Source of the DNA: Flavobacterium sp. SLB02
GTDB lineage: Bacteria > Bacteroidota > Bacteroidia > Flavobacteriales > Flavobacteriaceae
DNA length: 64,000 nucleotides
NCBI RefSeq assembly: GCF_009664855.1
Contig: NZ_CP045928.1
Coordinates: 4,088,107 to 4,152,106, forward strand
Reading direction: 5' to 3'
In this document: one piece after another, positions 7,053 through 16,209 of the stretch
Numbering within the stretch: position 1 is the stretch's first letter
Layout: each line of letters starts with the position of its first letter
Position numbers and translations under genes: made by a program
Notes under the pieces: generated by a model
Database searches by the model: none
Seen by the model: only the letters and a program-made list of their open reading frames with translations
What the model was told of the DNA's origin: nothing

Positions 7053-7060
7053 CAAAAGTA
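7053..7060 (-). promoter_or_regulatory. Putative -7 box of rpsU promoter
   Basis: Minus strand TACTTTTG matches TAnnTTTG. The start point would lie near 7047, giving a leader of about 24 bases that just contains the Shine-Dalgarno. No convincing TTG box is seen at the right distance upstream. Confidence 0.55.
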
Positions 7061-7352
7061 AGTATTAATTATCAATTATGAGTTATGAATTATTATTTTT
7101 TTTTGATAAGGTAGAAAAGAATCCAGAAAACAGACCCACTATCTTTAAAAACTAATCCTTGCACAAACTCACACCGTCATGAGCACCGCCGCTGAGAGGC
7201 TGCCATGAGAATCCTTTTATATTTTTTCTTTGAAGTATATAACATGGATATAACACAAAGCCCGACCTTTAAAAAAACAAAAAAAAGCCACTCAACATTG
7301 AATGGCTCATTATTTTTTTTGTGGGCACGCCCATATTATGATCTTACTCTTA
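7061..7352. other. Intergenic region upstream of rpsU and downstream of the acyl-CoA dehydrogenase gene
   Basis: Beyond the rpsU signals it holds a low-complexity stretch built of ATTATGA/AATTATC units (about 7061-7096), a slightly GC-richer unassigned segment near 7165-7205, and the terminator at 7286-7307. I find no open frame or RNA fold here. Confidence 0.5.
7286..7307 (-). terminator. Terminator of the acyl-CoA dehydrogenase gene
   Basis: AGCCA-TCAA and TTGA-TGGCT form a 9-bp stem with one mismatch and a short loop. Runs of A on the left and T on the right make it usable in both directions; the minus strand gene ends 45 bases away. Confidence 0.75.
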
Positions 7353-8492
7353 TTACTTGAGTAAATTTCTTGAAATAACTAACTTTTGAATCTCGGTAGT
7401 GCCCTCTCCTATAGTACATAGTTTGGAATCACGATAGAATTTCTCTACAGGATAATCTTTTGTATAACCATACCCTCCGTGAATTTGAACCGCTTCGTTT
7501 GCAATTCTCACGCAGGCCTCCGAGGCATACATTTTTGCCATTGCGCCCAATGTTGTAACAGGTTTATGTTGTTGCTTTAAGAAAGCTGCTTTATGCAATA
7601 GTAATTCTGAAGCTTCGATCTCTGTTGCCATATCGGCCAGCTTAAAGGAAATCCCCTGAAAACTACTAATAGGCTGACCAAACTGATGTCTTTCTTTAGA
7701 GTATTTAAGCGCCGCCTCGTACGCGCCCTTTGCAATCCCAAGAGATAAAGCTCCGATTGAAATACGCCCTCCATCTAATATTTTCATGGCCTGAACAAAT
7801 CCCTGGCCTACTTCTCCTAATCTATTGGCATCGGGAACACGGCAGCTGTCAAAAACCAACTCCGCAGTTTCACTGGCACGCATCCCTAATTTATTTTCTT
7901 TTTTACCCGAGGTGAATCCTTTCATTCCTTTCTCGAAAACAAAAGCGGTCATTCCTTTAGAATCTCCTTTTTCTCCTGTACGCACAATTACAACTGCGAT
8001 GTCTCCAGAGATTGCGTGGGTAATAAAGTTTTTGGCTCCGTTTACAATCCAATGATCTCCATCCTTAACGGCTGTTGTATTCATTCCACCAGCATCAGAA
8101 CCTGTATTGTGCTCTGTTAAACCCCAGGCTCCTATATATTCTGCGGTAGCCAGTTTTGGCAACCATTTTTTCTTTTGCTCTTCGTTTCCAAAAGTCAAAA
8201 TATGATTGGTACATAATGAATTATGCGCAGCAACCGATAAACCAATTGAAGGATCTACTTTTGAAATTTCCTCTACAACGGTAATATATTCATGATACCC
8301 TAACCCTGATCCTCCGTATTCTTCAGGCACCAAGACTCCCATAAATCCCATTTCTCCTAATTTTTTAAATAGGTCAACTGGAAAAATTTGAGCCTCATCC
8401 CATTGCATAATGTTAGGTCTGATATTTTTTTCGGCAAAATCCTTTATAGATTGAGCAATCATCGACTGCGTTTCGTTATATTCAAAATTCAT
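7353..8492 (-). CDS. Acyl-CoA dehydrogenase
   Basis: A 379-residue flavoprotein of the short/medium-chain acyl-CoA dehydrogenase family, which catalyses the FAD-dependent alpha,beta-dehydrogenation of acyl-CoA in fatty-acid or branched-chain amino-acid breakdown. Visible landmarks are the FAD region WGLTEHNTGSDAGG (about 127-140), QAVQIHGGYGYTKDYPVEKFYRD near the carboxy end, and EGTTEIQ, where the catalytic Glu normally lies. Length is typical. A TATATTTG -7 box lies 27 bases upstream. The acyl substrate cannot be told from sequence alone. Confidence 0.93.
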   Translation of the reverse strand: MNFEYNETQSMIAQSIKDFAEKNIRPNIMQWDEAQIFPVDLFKKLGEMGFMGVLVPEEYGGSGLGYHEYITVVEEISKVDPSIGLSVAAHNSLCTNHILTFGNEEQKKKWLPKLATAEYIGAWGLTEHNTGSDAGGMNTTAVKDGDHWIVNGAKNFITHAISGDIAVVIVRTGEKGDSKGMTAFVFEKGMKGFTSGKKENKLGMRASETAELVFDSCRVPDANRLGEVGQGFVQAMKILDGGRISIGALSLGIAKGAYEAALKYSKERHQFGQPISSFQGISFKLADMATEIEASELLLHKAAFLKQQHKPVTTLGAMAKMYASEACVRIANEAVQIHGGYGYTKDYPVEKFYRDSKLCTIGEGTTEIQKLVISRNLLK

Positions 8493-8518
8493 TGTAAGCT
8501 GCTTTTGTTTTAGAACTC

Positions 8519-8526
8519 CAAATATA
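8519..8526 (-). promoter_or_regulatory. Putative -7 box of the acyl-CoA dehydrogenase promoter
   Basis: Minus strand TATATTTG matches TAnnTTTG; a TTG lies 21 bases upstream (8548-8550), slightly further than ideal. The leader would be about 20 bases. Confidence 0.5.
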
Positions 8527-9114
8527 AACTAATTATTTTTGCTTTTTCAACAGGAAAACCTTTAATTTTTGATAAATCCTCAATATTATTAATATTTCTG
8601 CTCCTACTTCTATAAGTTAGAATTTATTTTAACCCGACATACTGGAAATAGAACAACATCCATAATTCTTTTAAAGACCCAGCCTCTATGGCTATTTTCT
8701 TTAATTCACCCTAGAGAGACAACCTTGGCTGTTTTTGCATAAAAGATTTTTCAGGTAAACTAAAATCGACCAAAAAATAAATTCTATGCACTATCATTAT
8801 AAGCAAGAAAGAGTAAAAAAAATCCTGTTGATTGCTGCTTTGCATGGCTAAAACATTTTGAAAATGGGCTAAAGCTTGTTCCCATTGAAAATATTGATTT
8901 CTAATAATTCCCAGAAATTAAGAGAAAAACAATTTATTTAATAAGAATTATATTAAAAATGTTATTGTTTTTAAAATTACATTTTTCACTACTAAAGCCC
9001 AATTAATTTAATGAATCCCAGTATTTAAAGAATAATCAACGCAGGTTTTATCAAAAAAATTAATATTTTATAACTTAAAAACAGATAATTGTTTTTATTT
9101 TTTACAAAAAACGA

Positions 9115-9122
9115 TACATTTG
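9115..9122 (+). promoter_or_regulatory. Putative -7 box of the APC permease promoter
   Basis: TACATTTG matches the TAnnTTTG consensus and lies 31 bases before the ATG. A TTG occurs at 9089-9091, giving a 23-base spacer, which is long but within the range I recall for the phylum. Confidence 0.5.
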
Positions 9123-9153
9123 GAGCTTAATAACAATAAACCAATATTATAAT

Positions 9154-10605
9154 ATGTCAATTTGGAAAACTAAACCACTTTCGGTATTGCTTGACGAAGC
9201 TTCCGAATCTGAAAAAGGCTTGAAAAGAACTCTATCTTCACGGTCACTCGTTGCACTTGGAGTTGGAGCTATTATTGGAGCCGGATTATTCTCGTTAACA
9301 GGAATTGCTGCTGCAGAACATGCAGGACCAGCAGTTACTCTTTCTTTTGTTTTAGCAGCCGTTGGATGTGCTTTTGCCGGACTTTGTTATGCAGAATTTG
9401 CCTCTATGATTCCTGTTGCCGGTAGCGCCTATACATACTCTTATGCTACAATGGGAGAATTTATGGCTTGGATTATTGGCTGGGATTTAGTTTTAGAATA
9501 CGCTTTGGGAGCCGCCACAGTTGGTGTAAGCTGGTCGCGCTATTTATTAGAATTACTAAACAAATACGGAATTCACCTCCCCCATCAATTTATATGTTCG
9601 CCCTGGGAAACTCTTAAACTCAGTGACGGTACAGTAATTGAAGGCGGTATTGTAAATTTACCGGCGATTTTTATTGTATCTATGCTATCTTTATTATTAA
9701 TAAGAGGAACAAAGGAATCTGCGTCTTTAAACAACTTTTTAGTTGTTGTAAAAGTTGCTGTAGTACTTGTTTTTATCATTTTAGGATGGAGCTTTATTGA
9801 CTCTTCCAACTACACGCCTTACATTCCTGAAAATACAGGTGTTTTTGGTGAATTTGGATGGTCAGGAATTGCTGCAGGTGCGGGAACTGTATTCTTTGCC
9901 TTTATTGGTTTTGATGCTGTATCTACAGCTGCACAGGAAGCTAAAAATCCTCAAAAAGGAATGCCAATTGGTATTTTAGGATCCCTTGTTATATGTACCT
10001 TATTATATGTATTCTTTGCTCACGTAATGACAGGTCTTGTTAATTACAGAGAATTTGCCGGTGATGCCAAGCCTGCTGCAACTGCTTTTGCAAAAACAGG
10101 TTATGACTTTCTACAAACAGGTTTAATTGTAGCTATTCTGGCGGGTTACACCTCTGTAATATTAGTAATGCTTTTGGGCCAAAGCCGTGTATTTTATACA
10201 ATGAGTAAAGATGGTTTATTACCTCCATTTTTTAGTTCTATTCACTCTAAATTTCGTACTCCGTGGAAAACTAACCTTTTCTTCTTAGTATTTGTAAGTT
10301 TATTTGCTGGATTGGTTCCGGTAAGCGATTTAGGACACATGGTAAGTATTGGAACATTATTGGCTTTTGTACTTGTTTGTATTGGTGTGATGGTGATGCG
10401 TAAAAGAATGCCAGATGCTCCAAGATCTTTCAGAACACCTTTAGTACCATTTGTGCCTATCGCAGGTATTGTAATTTGCCTGGCTTTAATGTATTCATTA
10501 CCTAACGAAAGCTGGGTGAGACTTGTAGTCTGGATGGCATTAGGAGTAGTAATCTATTTTGTTTATGGTAAGAAAAACAGTAAACTGAATAATCCAGGGA
10601 AGTAA
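9154..10605 (+). CDS. APC-family amino acid permease, cationic amino acid transporter-like
   Basis: A 483-residue polytopic inner-membrane protein with about 12 hydrophobic spans. The first span carries the APC consensus VALGVGAIIGAGLFSLTG (residues about 31-48), where substrate binds, and GWDLVLEYALGAATVGVSW follows. The carboxy part resembles CAT/YfnA-type permeases, which import basic or other amino acids by coupling to protons or sodium. It stands alone between a long upstream gap and a bidirectional terminator. Substrate is not resolved. Confidence 0.9.
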   Translation: MSIWKTKPLSVLLDEASESEKGLKRTLSSRSLVALGVGAIIGAGLFSLTGIAAAEHAGPAVTLSFVLAAVGCAFAGLCYAEFASMIPVAGSAYTYSYATMGEFMAWIIGWDLVLEYALGAATVGVSWSRYLLELLNKYGIHLPHQFICSPWETLKLSDGTVIEGGIVNLPAIFIVSMLSLLLIRGTKESASLNNFLVVVKVAVVLVFIILGWSFIDSSNYTPYIPENTGVFGEFGWSGIAAGAGTVFFAFIGFDAVSTAAQEAKNPQKGMPIGILGSLVICTLLYVFFAHVMTGLVNYREFAGDAKPAATAFAKTGYDFLQTGLIVAILAGYTSVILVMLLGQSRVFYTMSKDGLLPPFFSSIHSKFRTPWKTNLFFLVFVSLFAGLVPVSDLGHMVSIGTLLAFVLVCIGVMVMRKRMPDAPRSFRTPLVPFVPIAGIVICLALMYSLPNESWVRLVVWMALGVVIYFVYGKKNSKLNNPGK

Positions 10606-10621
10606 TTTTCTTGCAGATAAT

Positions 10622-10662
10622 AAAAAAGGATCATAGAGTATAAATACTTTATGATCCTTTTT
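10622..10662. terminator. Bidirectional terminator
   Basis: GGATCATAGAGTA and TACTTTATGATCC form a 13-bp stem (one G-U) with loop TAAA, flanked by six A on the left and eight T on the right. It serves the permease gene on the plus strand and the PspC-like gene on the minus strand. Confidence 0.88.
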
Positions 10663-10680
10663 TTTATGTTGTATATCGAT

Positions 10681-10908
10681 TTATAAATCAAAAACCGAGG
10701 TACGTTTTGCCCGAATTAAATCTTTTAGGCGAATCCAGAATGCCAAAGTAAGATAAACTCCAAATCCCAAACCTGCCGTAACAAATGAAATATAGATAAA
10801 AAACAATCTCACACTTGTCACGCGCATACCCAGTTTATCGGCCAATCGTGAAGAAACATGGAATCCGTACTTCTCTAAGAAAAACTTAAGTCTTAAAATT
10901 CCCGACAT
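10681..10908 (-). CDS. Small PspC-domain-like membrane protein
   Basis: A 75-residue protein. The first part (residues about 1-30) looks like a PspC domain start, with GFHVSSRLADKLGMRVTSVRLFFIY, and a hydrophobic stretch follows at about 33-60. PspC domains occur in phage-shock envelope stress proteins, and short stand-alone versions are common in flavobacteria with unknown role. No other psp genes are nearby. A minus-strand TACTTTTG -7 box is at 10966-10973. Confidence 0.75.
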   Translation of the reverse strand: MSGILRLKFFLEKYGFHVSSRLADKLGMRVTSVRLFFIYISFVTAGLGFGVYLTLAFWIRLKDLIRAKRTSVFDL

Positions 10909-11374
10909 AGTTACATTTTTATTTTATCCCTGGGCTTTACCCGGGATGCTATTAGTATTTGCCGACAAAAGTACAAAATTATCTCATTGACCCATTTTCT
11001 AAATCTCTAATTATTCTCTAGCAGCTCCCTTGCTAAGACATCTCTTAGAGATCCTCTGTGATTGAGTACTTATTTTTAAACTTCTACTAATCTTTGTATT
11101 TCAAAAGTATCTTTAGCGCAAACTCCAAAAGATCTAAATGCATCACTCAGATCGTTTTTCTTAAGGGCTACGCTCACTGACAAATATTAATTCCTCGCCA
11201 ATTAATATCCCCCTTACACTCAAAGAGCAAACTAAATTAGCATTATGGTATTAATTGTGATCACAAGGGGAATTCCCTACTCTTTCAGTAAATATTCTTT
11301 TAGGCTTTTACTTTGGCTTATAGAAAGTCTGAAAATGAATTAAAAATAATATTCCTCCCTGAACTTGTTGGCTT
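10909..11374. other. 466-base intergenic region
   Basis: Apart from the minus-strand -7 box TACTTTTG at 10966-10973, I find no open frame, tRNA, terminator or strong repeat. Short phrases such as CTTAGAGAT near 11040 recall degenerate flavobacterial intergenic repeats. Confidence 0.4.
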
Positions 11375-11863
11375 TTATCTCAACAGATACAATTTAGCAC
11401 AAGCTCTTGCATCAGATAGCGCCTCGTGATGATCGAGTTGAATTTTCATCTCCCGACAGCAATCACTTAGCTTAGTGGGCTTAAAACCTTTTGCCTTATA
11501 AATCTTCACGGTGCATTCCCACTTCTCTGCTATATTCAAATCTTGATATTGCAAACCATAAAGCATCATCGATTTCATTAAAACATTTCGATCAAAACTC
11601 TCGTTGTGTGCCACCACCACTCTGTTTTTTAATCTTTTTTCGATCTCGGGATAAACCTGGACAAAAGTTTTGGCATTCAGGGTATCTCTGGGATAAATTC
11701 CATGTACACGAATCGTAAAGGGATTGTATTCGTTTTTGGGAGGCTTAATCAGGGTAACAAACTCATCTGTAATGATTCCGTTCTCTACAGTAACGATTCC
11801 AACAGAGCACGGATGATGTCCTGTAGCAGTTTCAAAATCTATCGCGGTAAAAGTCATTTTCAA
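11375..11863 (-). CDS. DnaQ-like 3'-5' exonuclease
   Basis: A 162-residue single-domain DEDD exonuclease. The ExoI motif is AIDFETATG (Asp and Glu near residues 8-10), ExoII is in VVAHNESFDRNVL and ExoIII with the DEDDh-type His is HHEALSDARA near 147-156. Similar short proteins are annotated as exonucleases or as DNA polymerase III epsilon-like. It may trim DNA or RNA ends; the substrate is unknown. It lies downstream of the cystathionine beta-synthase-like gene, from which a hairpin separates it. Confidence 0.88.
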   Translation of the reverse strand: MKMTFTAIDFETATGHHPCSVGIVTVENGIITDEFVTLIKPPKNEYNPFTIRVHGIYPRDTLNAKTFVQVYPEIEKRLKNRVVVAHNESFDRNVLMKSMMLYGLQYQDLNIAEKWECTVKIYKAKGFKPTKLSDCCREMKIQLDHHEALSDARACAKLYLLR

Positions 11864-11878
11864 GTATATTAAGCTAAA

Positions 11879-11919
11879 AAATCCATAAAACTAATTATCA
11901 AAACTAGATTTATGGATTT
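11879..11919 (-). terminator. Terminator downstream of the cystathionine beta-synthase-like gene
   Basis: AAATCCATAAA pairs with TTTATGGATTT around a loop of roughly 19 bases. The minus strand continues with TTTTTT. It overlaps the promoter region of the exonuclease gene. Confidence 0.65.
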
Positions 11920-11938
11920 ATCAATTATTAAAACCGTA

Positions 11939-13300
11939 TTATTTTATAGATCCAATAATATCATATTTTGTAATAATATGATGATTACCATTTCCTAAAT
12001 CAACCAAAACAGCATCATTTTCTTTGGTAAACAATTTAGAAACTTCTTCAATTGGTGTTCCTAATTTTACAATTGGGAAAGGTTTTCCCATTACTTCTTT
12101 AATTGGTTTTTCGGCTACATTTTTATCTGCAACATAACTTCTAAACAAATCTGTTTCATCAACAGAACCCACAAACCCAGTAATATCTACAACAGGAATC
12201 TGTGAGATTTTGTATTTACGCATACGTTCAATGGCGTGAGAAACCAATTCTTCTGTACGCACCACGATTAATTCCTTATCGATATGATCTTTAATTACGT
12301 CTTCAGCCTTTGTAATGTTCTCTTCCAAGAAACCACGCTCACGCATCCAGTCGTCATTAAACATTTTACCCACATAACGGCTTCCTGAATCGTGAAACAA
12401 CACCACAACCACATCTTCTGGCTTAAAGTGTTCTTTAAGCTGTAAAAGGCCTTTTATACAAGCTCCGGCAGAATTCCCAACAAAAATAGCCTCTTCAAGA
12501 GCAATTTTTCTGGTATAAACCGCTGCATCTTTATCGGTTACTTTTGTGAATCCGTCAATTAGAGAAAAGTCAACATTTTTAGGTAAAATATCTTCTCCAA
12601 TTCCTTCTGTGATGTAGGAGTAAATTTCGTTTTCATCGAAAATTCCCGTTTCATGGTATTTTTTAAACACAGAACCATAAGTATCGATTCCCCAAATTTT
12701 AATATTTGGATTTTTTTCTTTTAAGTATTTTCCAACACCAGAAATCGTTCCTCCTGTTCCTACTCCAACGACAAAATGAGTGATTTTCCCATCAGTTTGT
12801 TTCCAGATTTCCGGACCTGTTTGCTCGTAATGTGCCAAAGAGTTTGACATATTATCATACTGATTTACATACCATGAATTTGGCGTTTCTTCAGCTAGGC
12901 GTTTTGAAACAGAATAATAAGATCTTGGATCTGTTGGCTCAACATCTGTTGGGCAAACTACTACTTTGGCACCCACGGCGCGCAAAATATCCATTTTTTC
13001 TTTAGACTGCTTGTCTGATATTACACATATGAGTTTATATCCTTTAATGATGGCCACAAGAGCCAATCCCATTCCGGTATTTCCAGAAGTCCCTTCAATG
13101 ATAGTTCCTCCGGGTTTTAATCGGCCATCTGCCTCTGCATCTTGAATCATTTTCACGGCCATTCTGTCCTTTACAGAATTTCCGGGATTAAAAGTTTCGA
13201 CTTTTGCCAATACTAACGCATCAATTTCAGCAACAATTTTGTTGAGTTTTACCAATGGTGTATTACCAATTGTTTCTAAAATGTTATTTGAAAAGTCCAT
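11939..13300 (-). CDS. Cystathionine beta-synthase / cysteine synthase-like PLP enzyme with CBS pair
   Basis: A 453-residue fold-type II PLP enzyme. The catalytic domain (about 1-325) has the PLP-lysine motif NPGNSVKDRMA near residue 40, the loop EGTSGNTGMGLA near 70-81 and the phosphate-binding GVGTGGTISG near 175-184. A carboxy-terminal pair of CBS domains (about 335-453) could bind adenosyl ligands and regulate activity. The family joins homocysteine or sulfide to serine derivatives in sulfur amino acid metabolism. The layout equals eukaryotic-type CBS without a heme region. No cys or met genes adjoin it. Confidence 0.9.
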   Translation of the reverse strand: MDFSNNILETIGNTPLVKLNKIVAEIDALVLAKVETFNPGNSVKDRMAVKMIQDAEADGRLKPGGTIIEGTSGNTGMGLALVAIIKGYKLICVISDKQSKEKMDILRAVGAKVVVCPTDVEPTDPRSYYSVSKRLAEETPNSWYVNQYDNMSNSLAHYEQTGPEIWKQTDGKITHFVVGVGTGGTISGVGKYLKEKNPNIKIWGIDTYGSVFKKYHETGIFDENEIYSYITEGIGEDILPKNVDFSLIDGFTKVTDKDAAVYTRKIALEEAIFVGNSAGACIKGLLQLKEHFKPEDVVVVLFHDSGSRYVGKMFNDDWMRERGFLEENITKAEDVIKDHIDKELIVVRTEELVSHAIERMRKYKISQIPVVDITGFVGSVDETDLFRSYVADKNVAEKPIKEVMGKPFPIVKLGTPIEEVSKLFTKENDAVLVDLGNGNHHIITKYDIIGSIK

Positions 13301-13346
13301 TTCTATTTAATTTAATATTTGATTTTTAATATAATAATACCTAATG

Positions 13347-15314
13347 CTATTGGAAGAAATTCCAAACTAAACCAAATCGGATAACAAAATCACGATAAGG
13401 ATTATTAGGTGCTGAATAATAGTCGCTTTTAGAAAAAAGAGCATTGATGTGCTCAGCCTTTACATAGAATCGGGTTTGGCGAATTCTGGCATTCACAAAA
13501 ACATCAAATAATGGATAACCTCCAATTTCTTTTTCTTTCTGAACATAAAACTCTCCAACAACAGGGTTATAGCCATTTGCGTAATATTTCGTAAAATAGT
13601 TAAAAACGATTCCGGTTTGCAAAAACAATGCTTTTTGAAAAAAGTGACCTGAATAATAAAATGTATTTCTTGTTACAAAATCAGGCACATTTAAAATTAA
13701 ATCTGACTGATCTACTTTTTGATACAATAGTGTATTATCAAGAGCGAAAGGACCAAATTTAAATTCACGACTTGCTTTTATCTCCAGGTAATTAATCGCA
13801 TTTGAGTATTGAGCCGGATTTATAATTTGTGTATTGACCGCCTTTTGTTCTGGCGAGGAAACATCTGCAAAATACAAATGATCATTTAAAACTGTATACT
13901 GAACTTCACCGTTTAGCCAAGGCGTGCGAACAGCGGCGCTAAGGGAATTAATTTTCTCGTTTTTAAAATTATTCGACCAGTTATACTCCACATAACTGCT
14001 TTGGTACAAATTGTAGTTATTATTGGGTAATTTATTGATGTTACGGTATCTAAAATCAAACTGGATTTTATCATTAAAATCATATTTTAATTTAGCATCT
14101 AAATCAGACAATGACTGATCTGTAATTGATCTTGAATATAAAAAACGTCCGTTCCATTTGTTTTTTTGATATTCGAATTGTCCCCCTACATTATTAATCT
14201 GCAAAAATAAATTATCGGGAATAACAGTCCCATCTTTATCGACTAAGACTCTTCCGTATTTATAATTAGACCTGTAATCGTCTACAAAAAAATTAAATTT
14301 CCCTAAAAGAGAATTTTCATAGGCCACCCCCACCTTATTATACAATCTTTCATAATGGGTCTGATCGTTTATACCACTTGTTACATATGATTCTCCAAAT
14401 CGTTTCACTGATCGGGTTCCAACAGCTGAAAGAACGGTTGGCTGATTGTATTCGAAAAATTTGTTTTCGTAATTAAACTGGTGCGTTACATATAAATTAT
14501 TATTGCCCTCAGTTGGATTTATTCTAAAAGCATGATCAAAAAACAAACGTCGGCCTTTTAAAAATGATTCTGCATCGGTAAGATACACTTGCAATCTTTG
14601 ACGGTTTTTATAATCCGGATTATCACTTTCAAAGTCTGCAGGTGTAGTAATCCCTCCATTTTCTTCGTTTAAAACATCCTGATAAGTATAATGCGCATTG
14701 ATTGCATATCTTCTATCGGTTGTAGCGTAACTTGTTGTAAATCTAAAATTTCCTGCACTTACCAATTGGTTTATATAATCTCCTTCTGAACGTAAACCTC
14801 TGTATGCAATAGAAAAGTTAAGATTTTTTGACGTATTTAATGTAATAAAGGAATCTACATTCTGACCTTTATTTATTGTTGTATTAAAAAACAGTTCGGT
14901 CAGGGGCGTTGCTGCCGAGTAATAATTGATTTGATCTGCCTGAAGATAATTAAAATGTTTTCCGTTAAAACCAATTTCCGGATACGGAGAAAAACTAGTC
15001 AGGCTGTATTGCAGAGTATTATAAGTCTGACCGATATTGGCAAAAGACAATAGTCCGAAATCATCCCTGCGAAGATTATTTTGTTTGTAAGCACTCTTTA
15101 AGGTTAATGAAGTATCGACATAAGTAGTATCATGCTCCAGGGTAATAATCTGGTATTGATCTATGGCTGCAATTTTTGCTTTTTTCTTTTTTATAGTATC
15201 AGTTATACTTGAATATTTAGTATTCATATCTAAACTATTTTTAGAAGTATTTTTTTCCTGAGAAAACAATAAAGTGGGTACAACTAATAGGTATAGAAAA
15301 AAGAATATTCTCAT
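13347..15314 (-). CDS. Outer-membrane porin-like protein (Porin_10-type)
   Basis: A 655-residue exported protein with a signal peptide (hydrophobic segment at about 3-18, ending FSQ) and a long body rich in alternating aromatic/polar strands, ending in VWNFFQ, a carboxy-terminal Phe typical of outer-membrane beta barrels. Similar large putative porins occur in Bacteroidetes. The transported molecule is not known. It is followed after 46 bases by the cystathionine beta-synthase-like gene and has a TACCTTTG -7 box at 15357-15364. Confidence 0.75.
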   Translation of the reverse strand: MRIFFFLYLLVVPTLLFSQEKNTSKNSLDMNTKYSSITDTIKKKKAKIAAIDQYQIITLEHDTTYVDTSLTLKSAYKQNNLRRDDFGLLSFANIGQTYNTLQYSLTSFSPYPEIGFNGKHFNYLQADQINYYSAATPLTELFFNTTINKGQNVDSFITLNTSKNLNFSIAYRGLRSEGDYINQLVSAGNFRFTTSYATTDRRYAINAHYTYQDVLNEENGGITTPADFESDNPDYKNRQRLQVYLTDAESFLKGRRLFFDHAFRINPTEGNNNLYVTHQFNYENKFFEYNQPTVLSAVGTRSVKRFGESYVTSGINDQTHYERLYNKVGVAYENSLLGKFNFFVDDYRSNYKYGRVLVDKDGTVIPDNLFLQINNVGGQFEYQKNKWNGRFLYSRSITDQSLSDLDAKLKYDFNDKIQFDFRYRNINKLPNNNYNLYQSSYVEYNWSNNFKNEKINSLSAAVRTPWLNGEVQYTVLNDHLYFADVSSPEQKAVNTQIINPAQYSNAINYLEIKASREFKFGPFALDNTLLYQKVDQSDLILNVPDFVTRNTFYYSGHFFQKALFLQTGIVFNYFTKYYANGYNPVVGEFYVQKEKEIGGYPLFDVFVNARIRQTRFYVKAEHINALFSKSDYYSAPNNPYRDFVIRFGLVWNFFQ

Positions 15315-15356
15315 TTGATCGCTTTATATGGAATTATTTTGGCAAAATTTGTCTGG

Positions 15357-15364
15357 CAAAGGTA
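15357..15364 (-). promoter_or_regulatory. Putative -7 box of the porin-like gene
   Basis: Minus strand TACCTTTG matches TAnnTTTG and lies 42 bases before the ATG; no clear -33 box is seen. Confidence 0.45.
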
Positions 15365-15487
15365 AAAGATAAAAACGTATAAATAAAAAAACACTTGAAT
15401 TTATACCACTGCTTTGGCAAATAGTAAGAGAACGAATGTTTTTAAAGAAAATTTTATAATATTTGCCAATTAAAACAAAAAAAGCAA

Positions 15488-16150
15488 ATGCTTGAAAAAA
15501 ATTTCTCAGGATTTAATTTAGAGACCGGAACTGACGAGGCTGGCCGAGGTTGTCTGGCTGGTCCGGTAACGGCTGCTGCAGTAATTTTACCCCATAATTT
15601 TGAGCATGAATTTTTAAACGACAGTAAACAATTGTCTGAAAAGATGAGAGTGTTTTTAAAACCAATCATCGAGCAGCATGCCCTTTGTTTTTCGGTTACC
15701 CATTTGCATCCCAACGAAATTGATGAGATTAACATTCTAAACGCCTCCATGAAAGGCATGCAGGAATGTATTTTGAAATTACAACATGTTCCTGAATTTA
15801 TCATTGTAGATGGTAATCGTTCTTTGAATGCAAAACTGGGTTTAAAAAATACTTTTGGCAAACAATTTTCTCTTCCTGAAATTGAATTACTAAAATCGAT
15901 TCCTAACCAAAGCATTATAAAAGGGGATGGTAAATTTTTAAGCATTGCCGCGGCTTCTGTCCTGGCCAAAACCTATCGCGATGAGTACATGGATCAAATT
16001 CATGAAGAATTCCCTATGTACAACTGGAAACAAAACAAAGGTTACCCCACTAAAGAACACCGGGAAGCGATCAGAAAATACGGAACCACCAAATACCACC
16101 GCATGAGTTTTAGGCTTTTGCCGGATCAACTCGAATTGAATTTTGAATAA
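15488..16150 (+). CDS. rnhB: Ribonuclease HII
   Basis: A 220-residue enzyme that cuts RNA in RNA-DNA hybrids, including single ribonucleotides in DNA. The signature GTDEAGRGCLAGPV carries the first Asp and Glu (about residues 16-17). FIIVDGN gives the third acidic residue and SIAAASVLAKTYRDEYM the fourth. It ends with MSFRLLP. Length is usual for the family. It is transcribed alone and converges on the next gene, with a shared terminator. Confidence 0.96.
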   Translation: MLEKNFSGFNLETGTDEAGRGCLAGPVTAAAVILPHNFEHEFLNDSKQLSEKMRVFLKPIIEQHALCFSVTHLHPNEIDEINILNASMKGMQECILKLQHVPEFIIVDGNRSLNAKLGLKNTFGKQFSLPEIELLKSIPNQSIIKGDGKFLSIAAASVLAKTYRDEYMDQIHEEFPMYNWKQNKGYPTKEHREAIRKYGTTKYHRMSFRLLPDQLELNFE

Positions 16151-16151
16151 C

Positions 16152-16187
16152 AAAAAAAGACTTATCTAGATCGATAAGTCTTTTTTG
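16152..16187. terminator. Bidirectional terminator after rnhB
   Basis: AGACTTATC and GATAAGTCT form a 9-bp stem with loop TAGATC. Seven A precede and six T follow, so it works for rnhB on the plus strand and for the convergent minus-strand gene. Confidence 0.88.
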
Positions 16188-16209
16188 TATAGAGAGATTT
16201 AGATTTCTC

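Larger units (their letters stand above)
8493..9153. other. 660-base gene-free region between divergent genes
   Basis: It contains promoter signals at both ends (8519-8526 minus, 9115-9122 plus). Around 8830-8895 there is a degenerate segment with GGCTAAA / GGGCTAAAGC units that resembles dispersed intergenic elements of flavobacteria. No open frame, tRNA or clear RNA fold is visible in the rest. Confidence 0.45.

Noticed and set aside
7190..7265. Possible second structured element with AATCCTTTTAT
   Set aside because: Only one short phrase matches the element near 21180; order and pairing of other parts are missing.
8689..8702. Short AGCC/GGCT hairpin in the gap near 8690
   Set aside because: Only four base pairs; consistent with chance.
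15454..15969. 171-residue frame opposite rnhB
   Set aside because: Shadow of rnhB, whose catalytic motifs are complete.
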